Assembly (NCBI GenBank): GCA_947685225.1
Contig: CANTUV010000024.1
Span: 13,224,001 to 13,288,000, forward strand
Source: Garcia nutans
Taxonomy: Eukaryota > Streptophyta > Magnoliopsida > Malpighiales > Euphorbiaceae
Length of the DNA: 64,000 bases
Direction: 5' to 3'
Shown here: piece after piece, positions 35,258 through 47,399 of the stretch
Layout of the letters: the number at the start of each line of letters is the position of its first letter
How positions within the stretch are numbered: position 1 is the stretch's first letter
Notes under the pieces: generated by a model
What the model was told of the DNA's origin: nothing
What the model saw: only the letters and a program-made list of their open reading frames with translations
Databases searched by the model: none
Translations under genes and position numbers: made by a program

Positions 35258-38043
35258 TGTAACACCCCTTCCCGACCTATGAATAAGCCGAGGAGGAATG
35301 CTACATCGGAATACGAGCTCTTGTTATGTCAGCTTACTTAATGTTCCTTATAAATATTTTCCAAAAATTTTGACGGAGTCTCCCTTAAAATTCTAGGTCC
35401 CAAGTGTCGACAAAACTGATTTTTCTTATTTTTGAAAAACTGTTTTGTTTCACAATTCAACTCAAGCACACTCCCAATAATCCACCCTTATAACCTCAAC
35501 TACAATCCTACAAAAGGAATTCACACTTCTATATTCACAACCCAACTCAATTTAAAACCATACAGTTATTATGCATTACTAGATTTACATGCTACATCAA
35601 GTTATCTCTTTGTATTGTTCAAATAAGTACATGCCAGTTTCTAATACCAAAATACAAAATGAAGAGCACCACCTAAGTTTGTTGATGACTGACAGATCGC
35701 AGGACTCCTCTGCTCGCTACTGGCTCCTTGCTAATAGCCTATGAGTTTAGAAGAAACTAAACTCGCTAAGCATTTCTTAGTGGGTACTTTAACTAATTAC
35801 GAAAAATAAATAATAAACGCATAATGCACTTTTAAAAACAATGAGTCGTATTGAAAAATAATATCACAGTAAAAACAATCCATACATGTCATATATTCAG
35901 TTATTATCATTTTATCAGTTCGCTCCATAAGGTAATTTGGTAGACTAACGTATGGTAAGGAACTAACTGAAACAAGTGTATATATATTCTGTTGCTGTGG
36001 CCCTAAAAAATTGCAGACCAAGCCCTATGGAATCTGTGGTCGAAGCCCTCGGACCGGAGTCCTATATAACTCGGGCGATTGCCCTATATAATTCGGACCG
36101 AAGTCCTATATAGCTCGGGTTGTCACCCTATATAACTCGGACTGAAGTCCTATATTAAAGTAGCACTGCATATAGTATGATATATCATACCCTTACCCTA
36201 CTCAGTACTATCCCAGATACCCAGTGGAGCCAAAATTTTCATGTCATTTCTTAATCGAATATGCATTATACAATTATCGACTTATGTTTCTTATATTATT
36301 TCAATGTGAAATATCATATTTTGTCATTTTAATAACATATTATGCTCATTTATATGCATAAGGAATTAATTGGATTACTTTTGAAAAATGACCAAATGAA
36401 TATTAGCAAAATGACCATATGAATAGTAAATTCTGGTTTTGGACTCAACTTGATTCTTATTTTGAAAAATTGTATAAAATAATATACTTGACTAAAAACT
36501 CTAAAATTTTTACAGAATTTATTTTTACATCTTAAAATCATTTCTTTAAAATTTCAGATCAAACTGGACACAAAACTTGGTCAAGTAGTTCACCCAACCA
36601 GACTGCTCCAGTTGCCCTACATCCTGGCAGCAGTTCTGAATTTTGTGAATTCCGTAAATTAAATTCAATCAATGTGGTTCCAAATTATTTTTCTAAAATA
36701 CTAGACTCGCCAAAAAGAAAAACATATCCAAAATTCAATTGAAGATTATTTTTCTAAATGTTATTAAAAATCCGGAAACATGGCTGTCTCAGTCAAGGTA
36801 CCTCCTAGAGCAGGTCTAACCGAAATAATTTTTCAATAGTCATAACCATTCCGAATTCAACTCAAAATATTTTTCGGTCTTTCTAGACGCATTGAGGCAC
36901 AACATATCAAAATTTCACTTCAAGAACATTTTTCTATAGTTAATTAAAAATCATACAAGTCACAGCATTTCACTAATTCTAAAACAGAAAAATTTCAAGA
37001 AAATGAACAAAAAATTAGTTAAAGTACCAAACCTTGCTATTTCTTAGTCCTTTATCTATATCACTTCCTTTCCTTCCTTGTCTCCTTGATTTCCTATGAA
37101 ATTTAACATCACATATGCAAAGGTAAGAACCCTAGGTATAGACATAGTCTTATCTTATAATGTTTCTAATGGTTGCTAGCTTATTTTCACCATTAAACAC
37201 CATTATTTCTTTCATCAAATCCTTCAAATAATTATTTCTTGAATTTTCTCCAAATCTAGCTACATGAATCCTAATTTCAATCTCTTAAATTAACCATTAA
37301 TCCATGAAATTAAAACTAGAGATAGGTTTCTCTTAGCTTATAATCTTGTTTGTCACCAAAATCTTCAACCAAAAGCCTTAAACTTTGGAAAAATCACCTC
37401 CTTCCTCCTTCTCTTATGGTTTGGACGAGTTCACCATGTAAGAGAGGGCTTTTATATTCTTTCCTTAGCTTATTTTGATCAAATGGCAGCCAAGAGAGGT
37501 TAATATATGTTGGTGTAAGTGTTGATTTCCCATTGGTACACTTAAGTGGGAAAATGGCTAATTTTCATTGGTCCAAATGTCTCTTTCTTTTATTTATTTA
37601 TTTTGCAAGCCATTAGGCTTCCTTTTATTCATATTTTGACCCCCTCAACTTTCTTGTGCTATAATTTTATAGTCTAGGGTGTGAAAATATCAAAATACCC
37701 TCCAGCGATTAATCGATTGTAACTTTTAAACTGTGCGTTTTTGGAAAAAATTGAAACCCACGGTCATGACCCGATTAATCTCGAGAATATTCTTCCGGGG
37801 TCGGATATGGGCACTATTAAGAACTTCCGACACTTAATTTTTAAATTTACATAGTTGCCCCTAACTTTTGAGAAATTTTCACTTAGGTCCTCGACCTTTC
37901 AAAAAATTACCTTTAGTTCCCGTCTACTTCACGGGCCTTCTTTGCACACCGATTTTGTTTTTGACTATTTTGAGCCTCTATTTGAACACTTATTTATGTC
38001 CTTCTTGCCTAATACTCGACTACCTAAACTTTGGGATGTGACA
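35258..38043 (-). repeat. 5' LTR of the short-interior element
   Basis: It is a near-identical partner of 32121-34902. Its hairpin array is at 36051-36150, with fourth unit GGGT-TGTC-ACCC and fifth GGAC-TGAA-GTCC, so the fifth stem is intact here. Confidence 0.93.
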
Positions 38044-38771
38044 AAAATACTATGTTTTATATAATATCCTAAGAATCTAACCTTAGTTTGAAATAGTTAT
38101 ATTTTTATTTTACTGAGTACTAATCCATTCTTTCTTACCACCATAAAAAATGTTTTTATGTGTTTGAAGTATTCACCTAAAGTTTTACTGAAAATTAATA
38201 CATAATATATGTATACAATATAGAATTTTATATAAGGATTAAAAATATCATTCATTATTCTCTGAAATTTAGAGAGAGTATTTTTTAAATTCAAAAGGCA
38301 TTACATTCCAGTCATAATGACCAAATGGAATTATGAATACAGTCTAAATTTGCCAAAATTCAAATTTCATATTAAATTTTGAAAATAAATTAGCCTCATA
38401 TAATCTATTTTGTAAATTCTTTTTATTTAGAATATGATACCTAATCCATTTCAAAGCTTTATATAAATGTTTATAATTTATTATTAATCTTGGAGCTCCT
38501 CATTCTATTTTAGATGCCTTATTAACATAGAAGGCATTACAAGATCATGGGCTGCGAGATTTACAAATAAGTTTTTTATTTTCTAAATCAGTAATTTCTT
38601 TTATATAGAATGCTATCATGTCCGAAGCCATTTTTATAGGCCAAGTTTTAGTTGTAATAGATGTTTCATTAAATTCTATTTCATAAGGTAAATCAACTAT
38701 GTATTACTTTCAATTCCAAAATACATTTGGAAGGTCAGCACATAACTCATTTTCTAATTGAAGTTTTATTA
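38044..38771 (-). pseudogene. Caulimovirid reverse transcriptase N-terminal half, copy C
   Basis: It is collinear with about 59560-60290 of copy A. The part at 38097-38294 keeps a readable stretch in which the catalytic Tyr-X-Asp-Asp box reads YIYY (38202-38213), so both catalytic aspartates are lost. Other stops and small indels are present. It would have copied pregenomic RNA into DNA in the viral capsid; this copy cannot. Confidence 0.8.
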
Positions 38772-38889
38772 TTTTTTATTTTTTATAAGTTACACATATA
38801 GGGATGGAGAACACCTAGGAGACTCGAACCTGAGACTTAAGTGGGAACAACAAACGCTCATAGCCACCGGACTACGCCTTGATAGTTAG
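38772..38889 (-). mobile_element. tRNA-derived SINE
   Basis: The minus strand reads AAGGCGTAGTCCGGTGGC (A-box-like TAGTCCGGTGG), then AGGTTCGAGTC (B box) about 35 bases on, then an A/T-rich 3' tail at the left end. This is the promoter layout of a tRNA-type pol III SINE. It is flanked by near-identical AGTTTTATT-type duplications (38762-38771 and 38890-38900). The matching place in virus copy A (about 60250-60300) has no insertion. It is about 118 bp; I do not recognise the exact family. Confidence 0.85.
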
Positions 38890-39300
38890 AGTTTTATTTT
38901 AGTTTTTTATCATGTACTATATTTGTTTTTAATTGTTCATTCATTTTCTGTAAATATAAATTATTTTTTAAATTATAAAATTGTTCAGACATTGCTTTTA
39001 TTAATATATTTATTTCAAATTCATAAATTGAATGTGCTTTAAGAAAATTGAGATTTTTCTTTTTAGGTTTTTCTATAAAAGGAAATACAATCTTTTTATT
39101 TTTTTATTTTAAAGGTTATATTATCATCTTTTACTAAATAAGTGGTTATTAAATTCATAAATTATGTTCCTAAAATTACTATATGATGAATTTCTTTAGT
39201 TAAAATAAATGTATTTTTTAATTCTATATTTTATCTAACATTTTTATCTAACATACTAATTTCATTATTATTAATTTTATCTTCTTTTTTTTTCTTCTTC
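38890..39300 (-). pseudogene. Caulimovirid protease region, copy C, active site deleted
   Basis: It aligns with 60300-60605 of copy A and then jumps, near 39235-39245, to sequence matching about 60855 onward. About 250 bp are missing, and they include the Asp-Thr-Gly-Ala motif seen in copy A at 60727-60738. The aspartic protease of this copy is therefore destroyed. Confidence 0.75.
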
Positions 39301-40394
39301 TTCAGAAGAGCTTTCAGAAGAAGTGGATTATTGTTTACTATTTAATAATGTCTTTATTAATTCCGAATCATTTTGCTGTTTAAGTTTTAATTCTATTTTT
39401 ATTTCTTTAGTTTCTTTCTGTAAGTCATTTATTATTGGTTTATTCTTTATTTGTTTGTTCTTATTTAATATTGATGTTAAATCATATATTTATTTACTAG
39501 TGCTAGATAATATTGAAGGCTAGTGCTAGGTAAATATCGAAGGCTTTGGATTATCATTTATTTTGGTAAAACTATCTGATAATTTATTCAAGAATTTTTT
39601 TTGTGTTTTAGGATCACTTATGTGTTTTGTAACTTCTAATATAGATTCTTGTTCTTTAGTTAAAACACTTATTGATTTAATACTTGTTTCAGAACTAGTA
39701 GACTCAGAATTTATTTCATCTATTTGATTTGTTTCAGATTTTGATTCTAAATATAATTCATAGATCTTATCTAATATAGATTCTTTTAGATTTAATTCTT
39801 ATAGTTTTTTATTAAATTTACAGAAACTAGAAGTATGTCTTTTTATACCATAATTATAATATTCCAAGTCTTTATATACTATATTTTTCCTTTTAAACAA
39901 TTTTTTATTACTAGGTTTTCTAGATTTATTAAACCTAGTTTCTCTATAATAATCATCTTTATTAAATTTTCTTTTATAATTTTTCTTATAAGGCTTTTTA
40001 TAAGATTTCTTATGGCTGTTAGAAGATTGTCCTTGACATCCTTTATAACTTTGGGCTATGCTGTAATCAAATTATTTACAAAACTATTCTAGTTCTTGTT
40101 TAGTTTTACGCATTTCAAATTTGAAATAGTTTTATAGTTTTATATTCTAACAAAGTTTTAATCATTCTTTTTGAACTATACTAATTAATTAACCATAAGT
40201 CAAGTTATTATAAGGAACTGGATGCCCATATTCCTGTTTTATATGATTTCTAGCTTTCTCTTCTAGAAAGAAAGGTTATCCTGCTAAGAATTTTTCTTTT
40301 CAGAAAGTCTGGTTAGAATCTTCTCTTAGCATAATCCTAGTTAAGAAAGTTGTTTTATAAAACTAAAAATTGCTAAGTTTTTTTACACCTAAGG
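39301..40394 (-). pseudogene. Caulimovirid polyprotein middle: zinc knuckle and linker, copy C
   Basis: It is collinear with 60930-62035 of copy A. It begins with an acidic, serine/glutamate-rich segment (near 39295-39330) and passes a Lys/Arg-rich stretch at 39835-40090 where copy A has its CCHC knuckle. Numerous stops are present. In the virus this segment joins the coat protein to the protease. Confidence 0.65.
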
Positions 40395-40800
40395 TTACTT
40401 AGTAATTCAGCATTCTTATCTTTTAGATGAGTTGGATCGCTTATAAAATGAAGTGAAATAGTCAGGATAAGTGTTGTCATAGCATCTTAAATAGTTTCAC
40501 CATATTCATTTAATATAGGGGTTCCATCTTCATATATTTTCACGACATTTAGGATTTCTAGACGTTGTTCATCAGTGAGATGATTATTCCATCAACCTTT
40601 TAATTAGCATATAAAGCCAGTTATAATTAATTCTGCTATAGTTTTATCAGATGTATCTATTTGAGTTCTATAAGTATTGGTAGCCATTGTCATTTGTCAA
40701 ATATTGTATTTTGATAAGCTATCAATGTACCATTCATATACTAAGGAGGCATTGTATTTATATTATGATAATACATTGGGTCTTTCTATAATACCAAGGT
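40395..40800 (-). pseudogene. Caulimovirid coat-protein core, copy C
   Basis: It is collinear with 62040-62460 of copy A and with fragment D (29778-30040). It carries the coat-protein core region, broken by stops. The coat protein would package the viral DNA. Confidence 0.72.
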
Positions 40801-41756
40801 CTAGTGCAATTATTCTAGGTACTATTGATTGACTATAAGTTATACGATTTATTTAAGGAGTTATAGTTTTACTTATTGACTCAAGATCTTCAGTTTCAAG
40901 AGAGGATTCCTCTTCTGATTTTGATGTTTATTCTTGTGTAACTATACTAATTATTTTAGACTGAGGTGTCTTTTCAACCGCTTCTTTTGACTCAGAAGTT
41001 GACTCAATTTTATTTAATTGGTCTTTAACTTCTTTTACAAAGTAAGAATCTTTAGATTTTTTAACTTCTTGTTGCCCTGTTTTAGATACTTGAAAAGGTT
41101 TAAAAACATAATTTTTAATTTTTTATCTAAATTATTTTCAACAGGTCTTATTATTTCTTTACTTTTTATAGCATTTTCTATTCTGTTTAATTATTTCCTA
41201 TAATATGTAAATGTGCATTACAAAAATTATTTTGTTCTAAAATTTTTCTATGTGGATCATCATCAGGTACAATTTTAAAAGGTACAACTTTTATTTCATG
41301 TTCTCCATGCATAAAAATAATGGTAGTTTTAGGTAGGTGTTCACTCTGTATTATTTTATCATTTACTTTCCATTTTGTTTCTTTATTTCTAGTAGTTATA
41401 GGGTTTATAGATTTATTATTATTTTTTACTATATAAATTCTTTTAAACCAATCAAAGAATTTTATTTTAACTTTATTTTATTAAAGTTAATAAATTCAAT
41501 TTTTAATTTTCCAAAATCATTTTCTTTACTAATTTTCTTTAATTCTTCTAAATTTTTAGTTATTTTTCTCTTCATAAAATCTATCTTCATTAAAAATAAA
41601 TTCTTTAGTAATAACATTTACTTCTTTATCTATGTTTATTATATTTTCAGTTATGGCTGAGGCTACAAGAGACATAGGCGGAGAAGGTGACCGTTCTCTA
41701 TACTGATTTTGATTTATCATTGGGTTTGGATCTATAAGGGTTAAGTCATTATACAA
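40801..41756 (-). pseudogene. Caulimovirid polyprotein segment between movement protein and coat protein, copy C
   Basis: It is collinear with about 62460-63335 of copy A. The frame at 41556-41756 contains a Pro/Ser-rich ERSPSPPMS followed by a helical, charged stretch (ITENIINIDKEVN), possibly a coiled coil. The downstream part is broken. Its function in florendoviruses is not known to me. Confidence 0.65.
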
Positions 41757-41878
41757 AGAATGTGGTACTGCTATACTATAATCTATATCTTTTAGTTTAT
41801 GGCTAGACTTAAGTATATCTGAAGTAGAATACCTAGGTTTGACAATTATTTATAGTACATGTTTAGGATTTGTTTCAT

Positions 41879-42462
41879 TTACGGGACATATATAATTGAA
41901 GGTAACTGAGATGCCCTTCCTAAATCTATAGTTGATTTAGAGGAAGAAGTATTAGAATACCTATTATTTATGCCATGTCTACTAAAATTTAATTTTACTT
42001 TACCATCTTTATATTGTTCAATTTGACTAATGTTAACATTTGGTTTTACAATCTTTTCAGATTCTGAAGGAGGAACAGCTCCCTGCAAGATCCATTCATC
42101 AGGAAGGGATATATCCCTCCACTGTATGGTTTTAAGAATTACAGTATTAGCTTTACTAAGATCTGTTTGGAGAAATCTAATTTCTCCTGTTTTAGGTTGT
42201 ATTTTATATTTAGAAGCAAAGGCAGAAACTATTGCCTTATAATGTATTTTATATATTAATACTATAGGAATTGATCCTTCTAATATTTTATAATTATGGG
42301 TACTTCTAATAATACACTTTTTAATATATTAGCATCATTTAGAGATATTATAATTTCAGGATGAACTTCAAAGGAAATAGAACCCTCACTTAAGCTGATC
42401 TCTACAAATCCTAAGAGTGAATCTTGGAAATTTACAAATCTTGCATCTCTAATAATAGCCAT
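41879..42462 (-). pseudogene. Caulimovirid movement protein, copy C
   Basis: The readable start is MAIIRDARFVNFQDSLLG (42462 downward), typical of the movement-protein domain at the N-terminal side of the florendovirus polyprotein. A second open part lies at 41879-42088 (ending SIIYVP). A frameshift separates the two near 42280. Movement proteins enlarge plasmodesmata for cell-to-cell spread. Copies A and B lack this domain, so this is the only movement-protein sequence in the window. Confidence 0.75.
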
Positions 42463-42675
42463 TATAAAAGTTTTATAATTTATTAATCATATATGTATAT
42501 ATCTATATTTTTAATTTTTATGTTGTTGTAAGGTTTTAGGAGATAATAAAGTAGTTTTTTCAAAGGATTTACTTAATTGTATATCTATTTCTTCAGTCTT
42601 TATTGTATAATCAGTTTTAAAGATATTTAATTTAGATATTTTATAAATTTTTTCTTTATATACTTTGGGTATATC
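42463..42675 (-). pseudogene. Caulimovirid polyprotein N-terminal segment after the Athila insertion, copy C
   Basis: It matches 63745-63835 of copy B and continues the sequence interrupted at 55258. The two sides of the Athila element bring GATTGGAATAT and ATATACCCAAAG together, as in uninterrupted copy B (GATTGGAATATACCTAAAG). This shows the insertion site. Confidence 0.8.
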
Positions 42676-44520
42676 TATTGTGCTCTAATTAATACTATTG
42701 CAAGTGACACTTGCAAGTATATGAGGTTATTGTAGCAAAGGTGATCGCCCCAAGGTCGTCTCACAAGGAAGGTGTCATTCGTAATAATTTGATTAACAAA
42801 AATAAATTAAAAGAATGAGTGTATGATGTTTACAATGTTGTTGAAATTGTAATAAAATTAAAATAACAACTAAAAAATTATCGGGATGCTTAAAATTGGT
42901 TTAATTCTTGGAATTGTACCTAGGGTTTGTAGATTGATTAAATCAAAGTTTGATTCTCTAATTGTCCATTAATATAATCTTGCAATTTAATTTGTCCTTG
43001 AGTTTAATTAGAAATTACCAATTCATTAGTTGTCACTCACATTCATGATTTAACAACAATCAATTGTTTTGAATTTGCAAATTAATAGAACCCTAGGACT
43101 TATATTACTAATTCATTCTTTGGGTAGTTGATTGTATAGTTTCGATATCAAATTTTACCTCTCGGTCCATCATTTAATATTAAGAGATCAATATGTGGCT
43201 ATTCTATCAACCTATTATTCAATTCAATACAATCAACTAATAACAAGGTATATTAATGGAAATATCGAATCAAGTCATTCAATCAAATCTACTATAAACC
43301 CTAGGAATGGGTAATTTAGCTCATCATCATTTCAAAATCAACATTCATCATAATATAAATCAAATCAAAATTATCCATTGAAATATTATTATTCATAACA
43401 AAACAACAACAATCTAGAAATGAATTAAATGAGAGAATATGAAAAATCCCTTACAGATGCCAAGAGTTGAATTTCTTATTTTTCCTCCTAGCTCAACATG
43501 AATGCGATGAAGAACTCCCAAGCTATCTTCAATCCTTCGTTCAATTGTTCTACCCTTGAAAGAATGAGTGAAGTCTCTCTCAAGCCTCCAATCTTTCAAT
43601 CCAAACTTTTGTCAAATCCTAACCCTCTAGAGCTTGGTTATCCACACAAAATCCCAAGAAACTAAGGTATAGTCCTCCCTTTGGAAAAAAAAAAAAAAGG
43701 AATGGAAGATGAAGATGAAGGTGATGATAATAGTTGTGGTAAGAATGCTCTCTTCAAAACAAGAACAAGTCTCCCTAAATTCCTCACCCTCCAATTATTG
43801 AATTCTAAGACAAAAAAAAATAAAATCCCTTTTCCAACTGACCTCACTCCCATTTGTCTCCTTTTTTCCATTCTTAAATTTTTCATCCCATAAAAACATC
43901 TCATTTTTCAATTATTTTTAAAACAACATTCCTCTTGTCTCCCACCATGTCCCCCACATTATGCTAATAATTCAGAGGAATCATATGAGACACAACCAAG
44001 ATATGAGTGACGTGGTCGTGTCTATCAATTTTTCCTTAGACGTAGCCAAGCCACTTGCCTGTGTCCTTCACTGCCTTGCATTGTATGTTTCATGTGTGAG
44101 TGACATGCCCAGGCCGTGTCTTCTTCTACCTCTATGGATAGTTTGCTTTCTTTAGGTGTGACACAGCTAAGCCACTGGGTGTGTCAAGTGACACGGCCAG
44201 TGACTTGGCCTTGTCTCTTGCATGTGTCTATCTCTGCTGAAATTTCATGAGGGACACAACCAAGTTGATTTGTCCTAGCCGTGTCATGTGAGCATGTCTT
44301 CTTTTTTTCCTTGGACGAGGGGACACGGCCAAGCCAGTGGTGTCTTGGCCATGTCTCATGTCTTTCCATCAAATTTGGAGCCAATAAAGTGAATTTAAGC
44401 TCCGTTTTTTGCTTCAACCTAAATCAAATACTTCAAGCATTCTTGAACACAAATTAAAGAAAAGATTAACTAAAAACTAATAAAATTACCCTAAAAATAT
44501 ATACATAAATTATCAAAATA
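42676..44520 (-). repeat. 3' LTR of the Athila element
   Basis: 1845 bp, partner of 53424-55257. On the minus strand it starts TATTTTGATAA and ends GAGCACAATA, so the terminal pairs are TA and TA rather than TG and CA. It contains decayed copies of the GACACGGCCAAG palindrome words (about 43980-44370). Confidence 0.88.
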
Positions 44521-44540
44521 ATTATCCCACACTTAATTCT
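44521..44540 (-). other. Polypurine tract of the Athila element
   Basis: The minus strand reads GAATTAAGTGTGGGATAAT directly before the 3' LTR, preceded by CTTGGGGACAAGCAAAG. Both are typical of the Athila 3' end. Confidence 0.8.
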
Positions 44541-46355
44541 TTGCTTGTCCCCAAGCAAAGTTAAATTGAACAAAACCAAACACGAAGGAATTTGTCAAAC
44601 TCAAGAATTATAAGATATCATCAAGAATTCTAGTTTTATAATGTTCACACTCATTGTCAAACTAAATAAAATAAATACTCAAGCAATTCAATGGCCTTCC
44701 AATACATCCCAAAATGTCACTCCCTTACAAAGTCTCTCAGGTGTTTGATTAGGGTAGTGTTTGCACTCTCATCATTCAATGAAAGAAGATCACCATAGGC
44801 TTGCTTATCAATCAAATCTCCACCACCTAATTACAATCAAGCATCAATCATAAGGTCTTTCATTTAGTTGTAATGGGGCTAAGGTGAAGGCATGACATTA
44901 GGAATGTGAGAGTATTCATTAAGTTCAAGAGCACTTCAAGAACTAAGTAACCGATCATACATATAACCCAATAATCTCAAAACAACCTCTACTCACTTAG
45001 CACTTGACTCTAAAATACCTTTTATTTGAAATCCTCTTATTTTATTTGATAGATCATACCCGAGCTTATTCCAACCCTAGCCATTAGAATAATAATTTCT
45101 AAAATATGTATTTTATTTATTTATTTTTAAATCAAACATAAAATAGGATTTTAAATCGATTCCTATTTTTAGATTTAATATAACAATAATATAAGGAAGA
45201 AGAAGAACTAATAAAGAAATACAAAAATTACAAAATATTTATTTGCAACTTTTCAACTTACTAAAATTAACCCCACACTTTAATTGATACGACAACTTCA
45301 ATTACTAGATTTTTTAAATGCTCTTGCTCCCAATGAAAGGACAAGAAATGGAAAAATAAATGGTTCACGGCTAATGTTATTGTGTAAAATAAAGAAATGG
45401 AAAAATAAAATAGGCTAAAAATTGGCTTACTAAAGAAATATTCAAGGTTGGCCTTTTAAGCTAAATGGGTATTCCTAAATGCCTTAATCATGTTGATGCC
45501 TAATTGAAATTTTCACGTGGTCTTAAAATGCATATCTAAGCAAGTTCTAGCAATATATCGATCAAGAATTTTCGCACACAACAACAATAAGTTGGTATTA
45601 AACTTAAATGGCTCAAATTCTCACAATTTAAAGGTAATGCCAAGAATGACCATCAAAGTTGACAATAAGTATCAATTTTATTCAATTCTCAAATTCATAC
45701 TTCAAAATTTTAAAGGTCACCTATTGAAAATCTTATAACCATTGAGTTTTTCAAAAATTATTTATTCAAAGAAAAATATTACATTATTAAGATTACTAAA
45801 ACTTAAACCAAGAATAGGTTATAAGTAAAAACTTTGCACCCCATACTTTAAGATTGACATTGTCCTCAATGGAAATAAGTATAATTTAAAAGAAAAAGAG
45901 TTAAGATACGACCTATTTTTCATCGTTCTCTGTGTGAGACAAGGGCTGCCTTATCCTTTTCATCCACAAAACATTATTTGTTCAATAACAAAATATCAAT
46001 AAGGTAAAAAAAAAGTTCAAAGTTTTAATAACTAATAATCGTAAATAAAAATAACAACCAAAACATCCAAAAACTCAAAAATAAGTAAATAAATTGTGTT
46101 CTCAATAAGTTGAAGCTAATGGAGTCTATTGTGATGGAGGATGTGATGATGATGCGGCACAAGGATGGAGACTAAGAATCCTAGCCAAGTTGTTATTGAT
46201 TAACTCCAGTTGATTAAGCACTTGAGCGTGATTGCGATCTACCTTATCTTCAGGTGCTTCAATCCTGCTTATTATCTCATGATTTCTGAAACTGGACCAT
46301 TCTCATTTAAGCTCAATGAATCAAAATCGGAGTCATCATCGCCTCGGGGCTGGTT
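44541..46355 (-). other. Long non-coding 3' region of the Athila element
   Basis: About 1.8 kb between the env-like frame and the 3' LTR, as is usual in Athila. I see no frame of interest. Confidence 0.6.
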
Positions 46356-47195
46356 TTATCTTTCATCTCTAGCACTAGGCTCGCCAGAAGCCATCTTAAT
46401 CCCCTCTCCCCTCTTTGTTATCATGCGCATTTTCTCCAATGTCGCTATATCAAGCATATCACTGCCCAAGATTCGTTGCATCCTACAAGTTTCAGGATTG
46501 AAATTTTCATCTAGAGCAAATGCCAATGTTGACACTATCCCTCCAATGGAAATTGCTCCTTTCCTCCTATGAGCAACATTGTCTAAGATGTTCGCTAACC
46601 AAAATACAGTGCTAACGGGGGTAGCATTATAAGCACATGACAACAAGAACAATTCATTAGACTCAACAACTCTGGGACTTTCCTTCCAAGCAAAAAAACT
46701 ATAAGCCATGAACCGATGTAAATACCTCAATGCGGGGTTTCCCAATTGTGTTGCCTTAGTCGATTTGGCTACGTACATCCCCCTTGAACCCAAATCAGCC
46801 CATGTCGATTGTTGGTTGAAGTTCTTGGGTATTGTCTTGTACCCCTCAAGAGAAAACCCAAGAATGTTGTTCAACTATTCAATTGAAAGATTATGTTGTC
46901 TCTCATTTAATTTAAAAACTAGCCTAGAGCAAAGTTTTGACTCATCTTTTTCTACCTTAAGTGAGGCAACAAACTCAAGAGTCAATTCTTCAAATTTTTT
47001 GGGTCTCAAAGTGATGAATTTCTCCCAATTAACGTTCTTCATATAAGTAAAAAAACTATCCCTAATTTGCAAGGCATTCAAAGCATCATCACTAACATAC
47101 CTTGAGGGAAAGAAACCTCTTGCTGGGATTGCCACTTTTCTTGAAGAAGATGAAGAGGTTAGTGGTGGAACTCTTCTCCTATGGTGAGAAACCAT
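46356..47195 (-). pseudogene. Athila env-like/third-ORF protein, one internal stop
   Basis: A continuous frame of about 280 codons from ATG at 47195 to 46356, interrupted by one TAG at 46875-46877. The first part is basic and serine-rich (MVSHHRRRVPPLTSSSSSRK). The second holds LGNPALRYLHRFMAYSFF, typical of the plant-transposon domain in Athila third ORFs. I see no clear signal peptide or transmembrane segment, so an envelope role is only by position. It is the best-preserved frame of the element. A GACACGGCC-rich block lies 0.2-0.55 kb upstream. Confidence 0.8.
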
Positions 47196-47399
47196 CTTGG
47201 TCCTTAGTATGTTTAATCTTTATTGAAATTGAGATTGGAGTTTTTTATTCTTGATTTAGTGAAGAAACCAATGAATTTTGGTGGAAAAGGCTTGGGATTT
47301 GAGGTTTTGGGTGAGCTTGGTCATGTGGCTATGGCGATAGAGAGAGAGGGAAAAGTTTTTAGGGTTTAAAAAAATGAAAAGTGGGAGAGAAGCCTGTGT

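Larger units (their letters stand above)
32121..38043 (-). mobile_element. Non-autonomous LTR retrotransposon with a 355-bp interior
   Basis: Two LTRs of about 2.78 kb (32121-34902 and 35258-38043) enclose only about 355 bp. The interior holds little beyond a tRNA-Met-type primer site (35241-35252, minus strand) and a polypurine tract next to 34902. The 5-bp target duplication AAAAT is perfect (32116-32120 and 38044-38048). The LTRs are nearly identical by eye, so the insertion is recent relative to the rest of the window. It splits endogenous virus copy C inside its reverse-transcriptase region. The ends (TGTCACATCCC, GGGTGTTACA on the minus strand) resemble Tekay/Del-type gypsy elements, the likely source of proteins in trans; that is inference. 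Confidence 0.93.

Noticed and set aside
38821..38889. Possible functional tRNA gene on the minus strand
   Set aside because: A- and B-box-like words are present, but the sequence does not fold into a full cloverleaf with an acceptor stem, and it has a SINE-like tail and target duplications.
43681..43904. Overlapping frames on both strands in the Athila LTR (43681-43893, 43662-43904, and the copies near 54438-54986)
   Set aside because: They occur in LTR sequence with frame changes between the two LTRs. The longer 182-codon frame at 54438-54986 is interrupted in the partner LTR.
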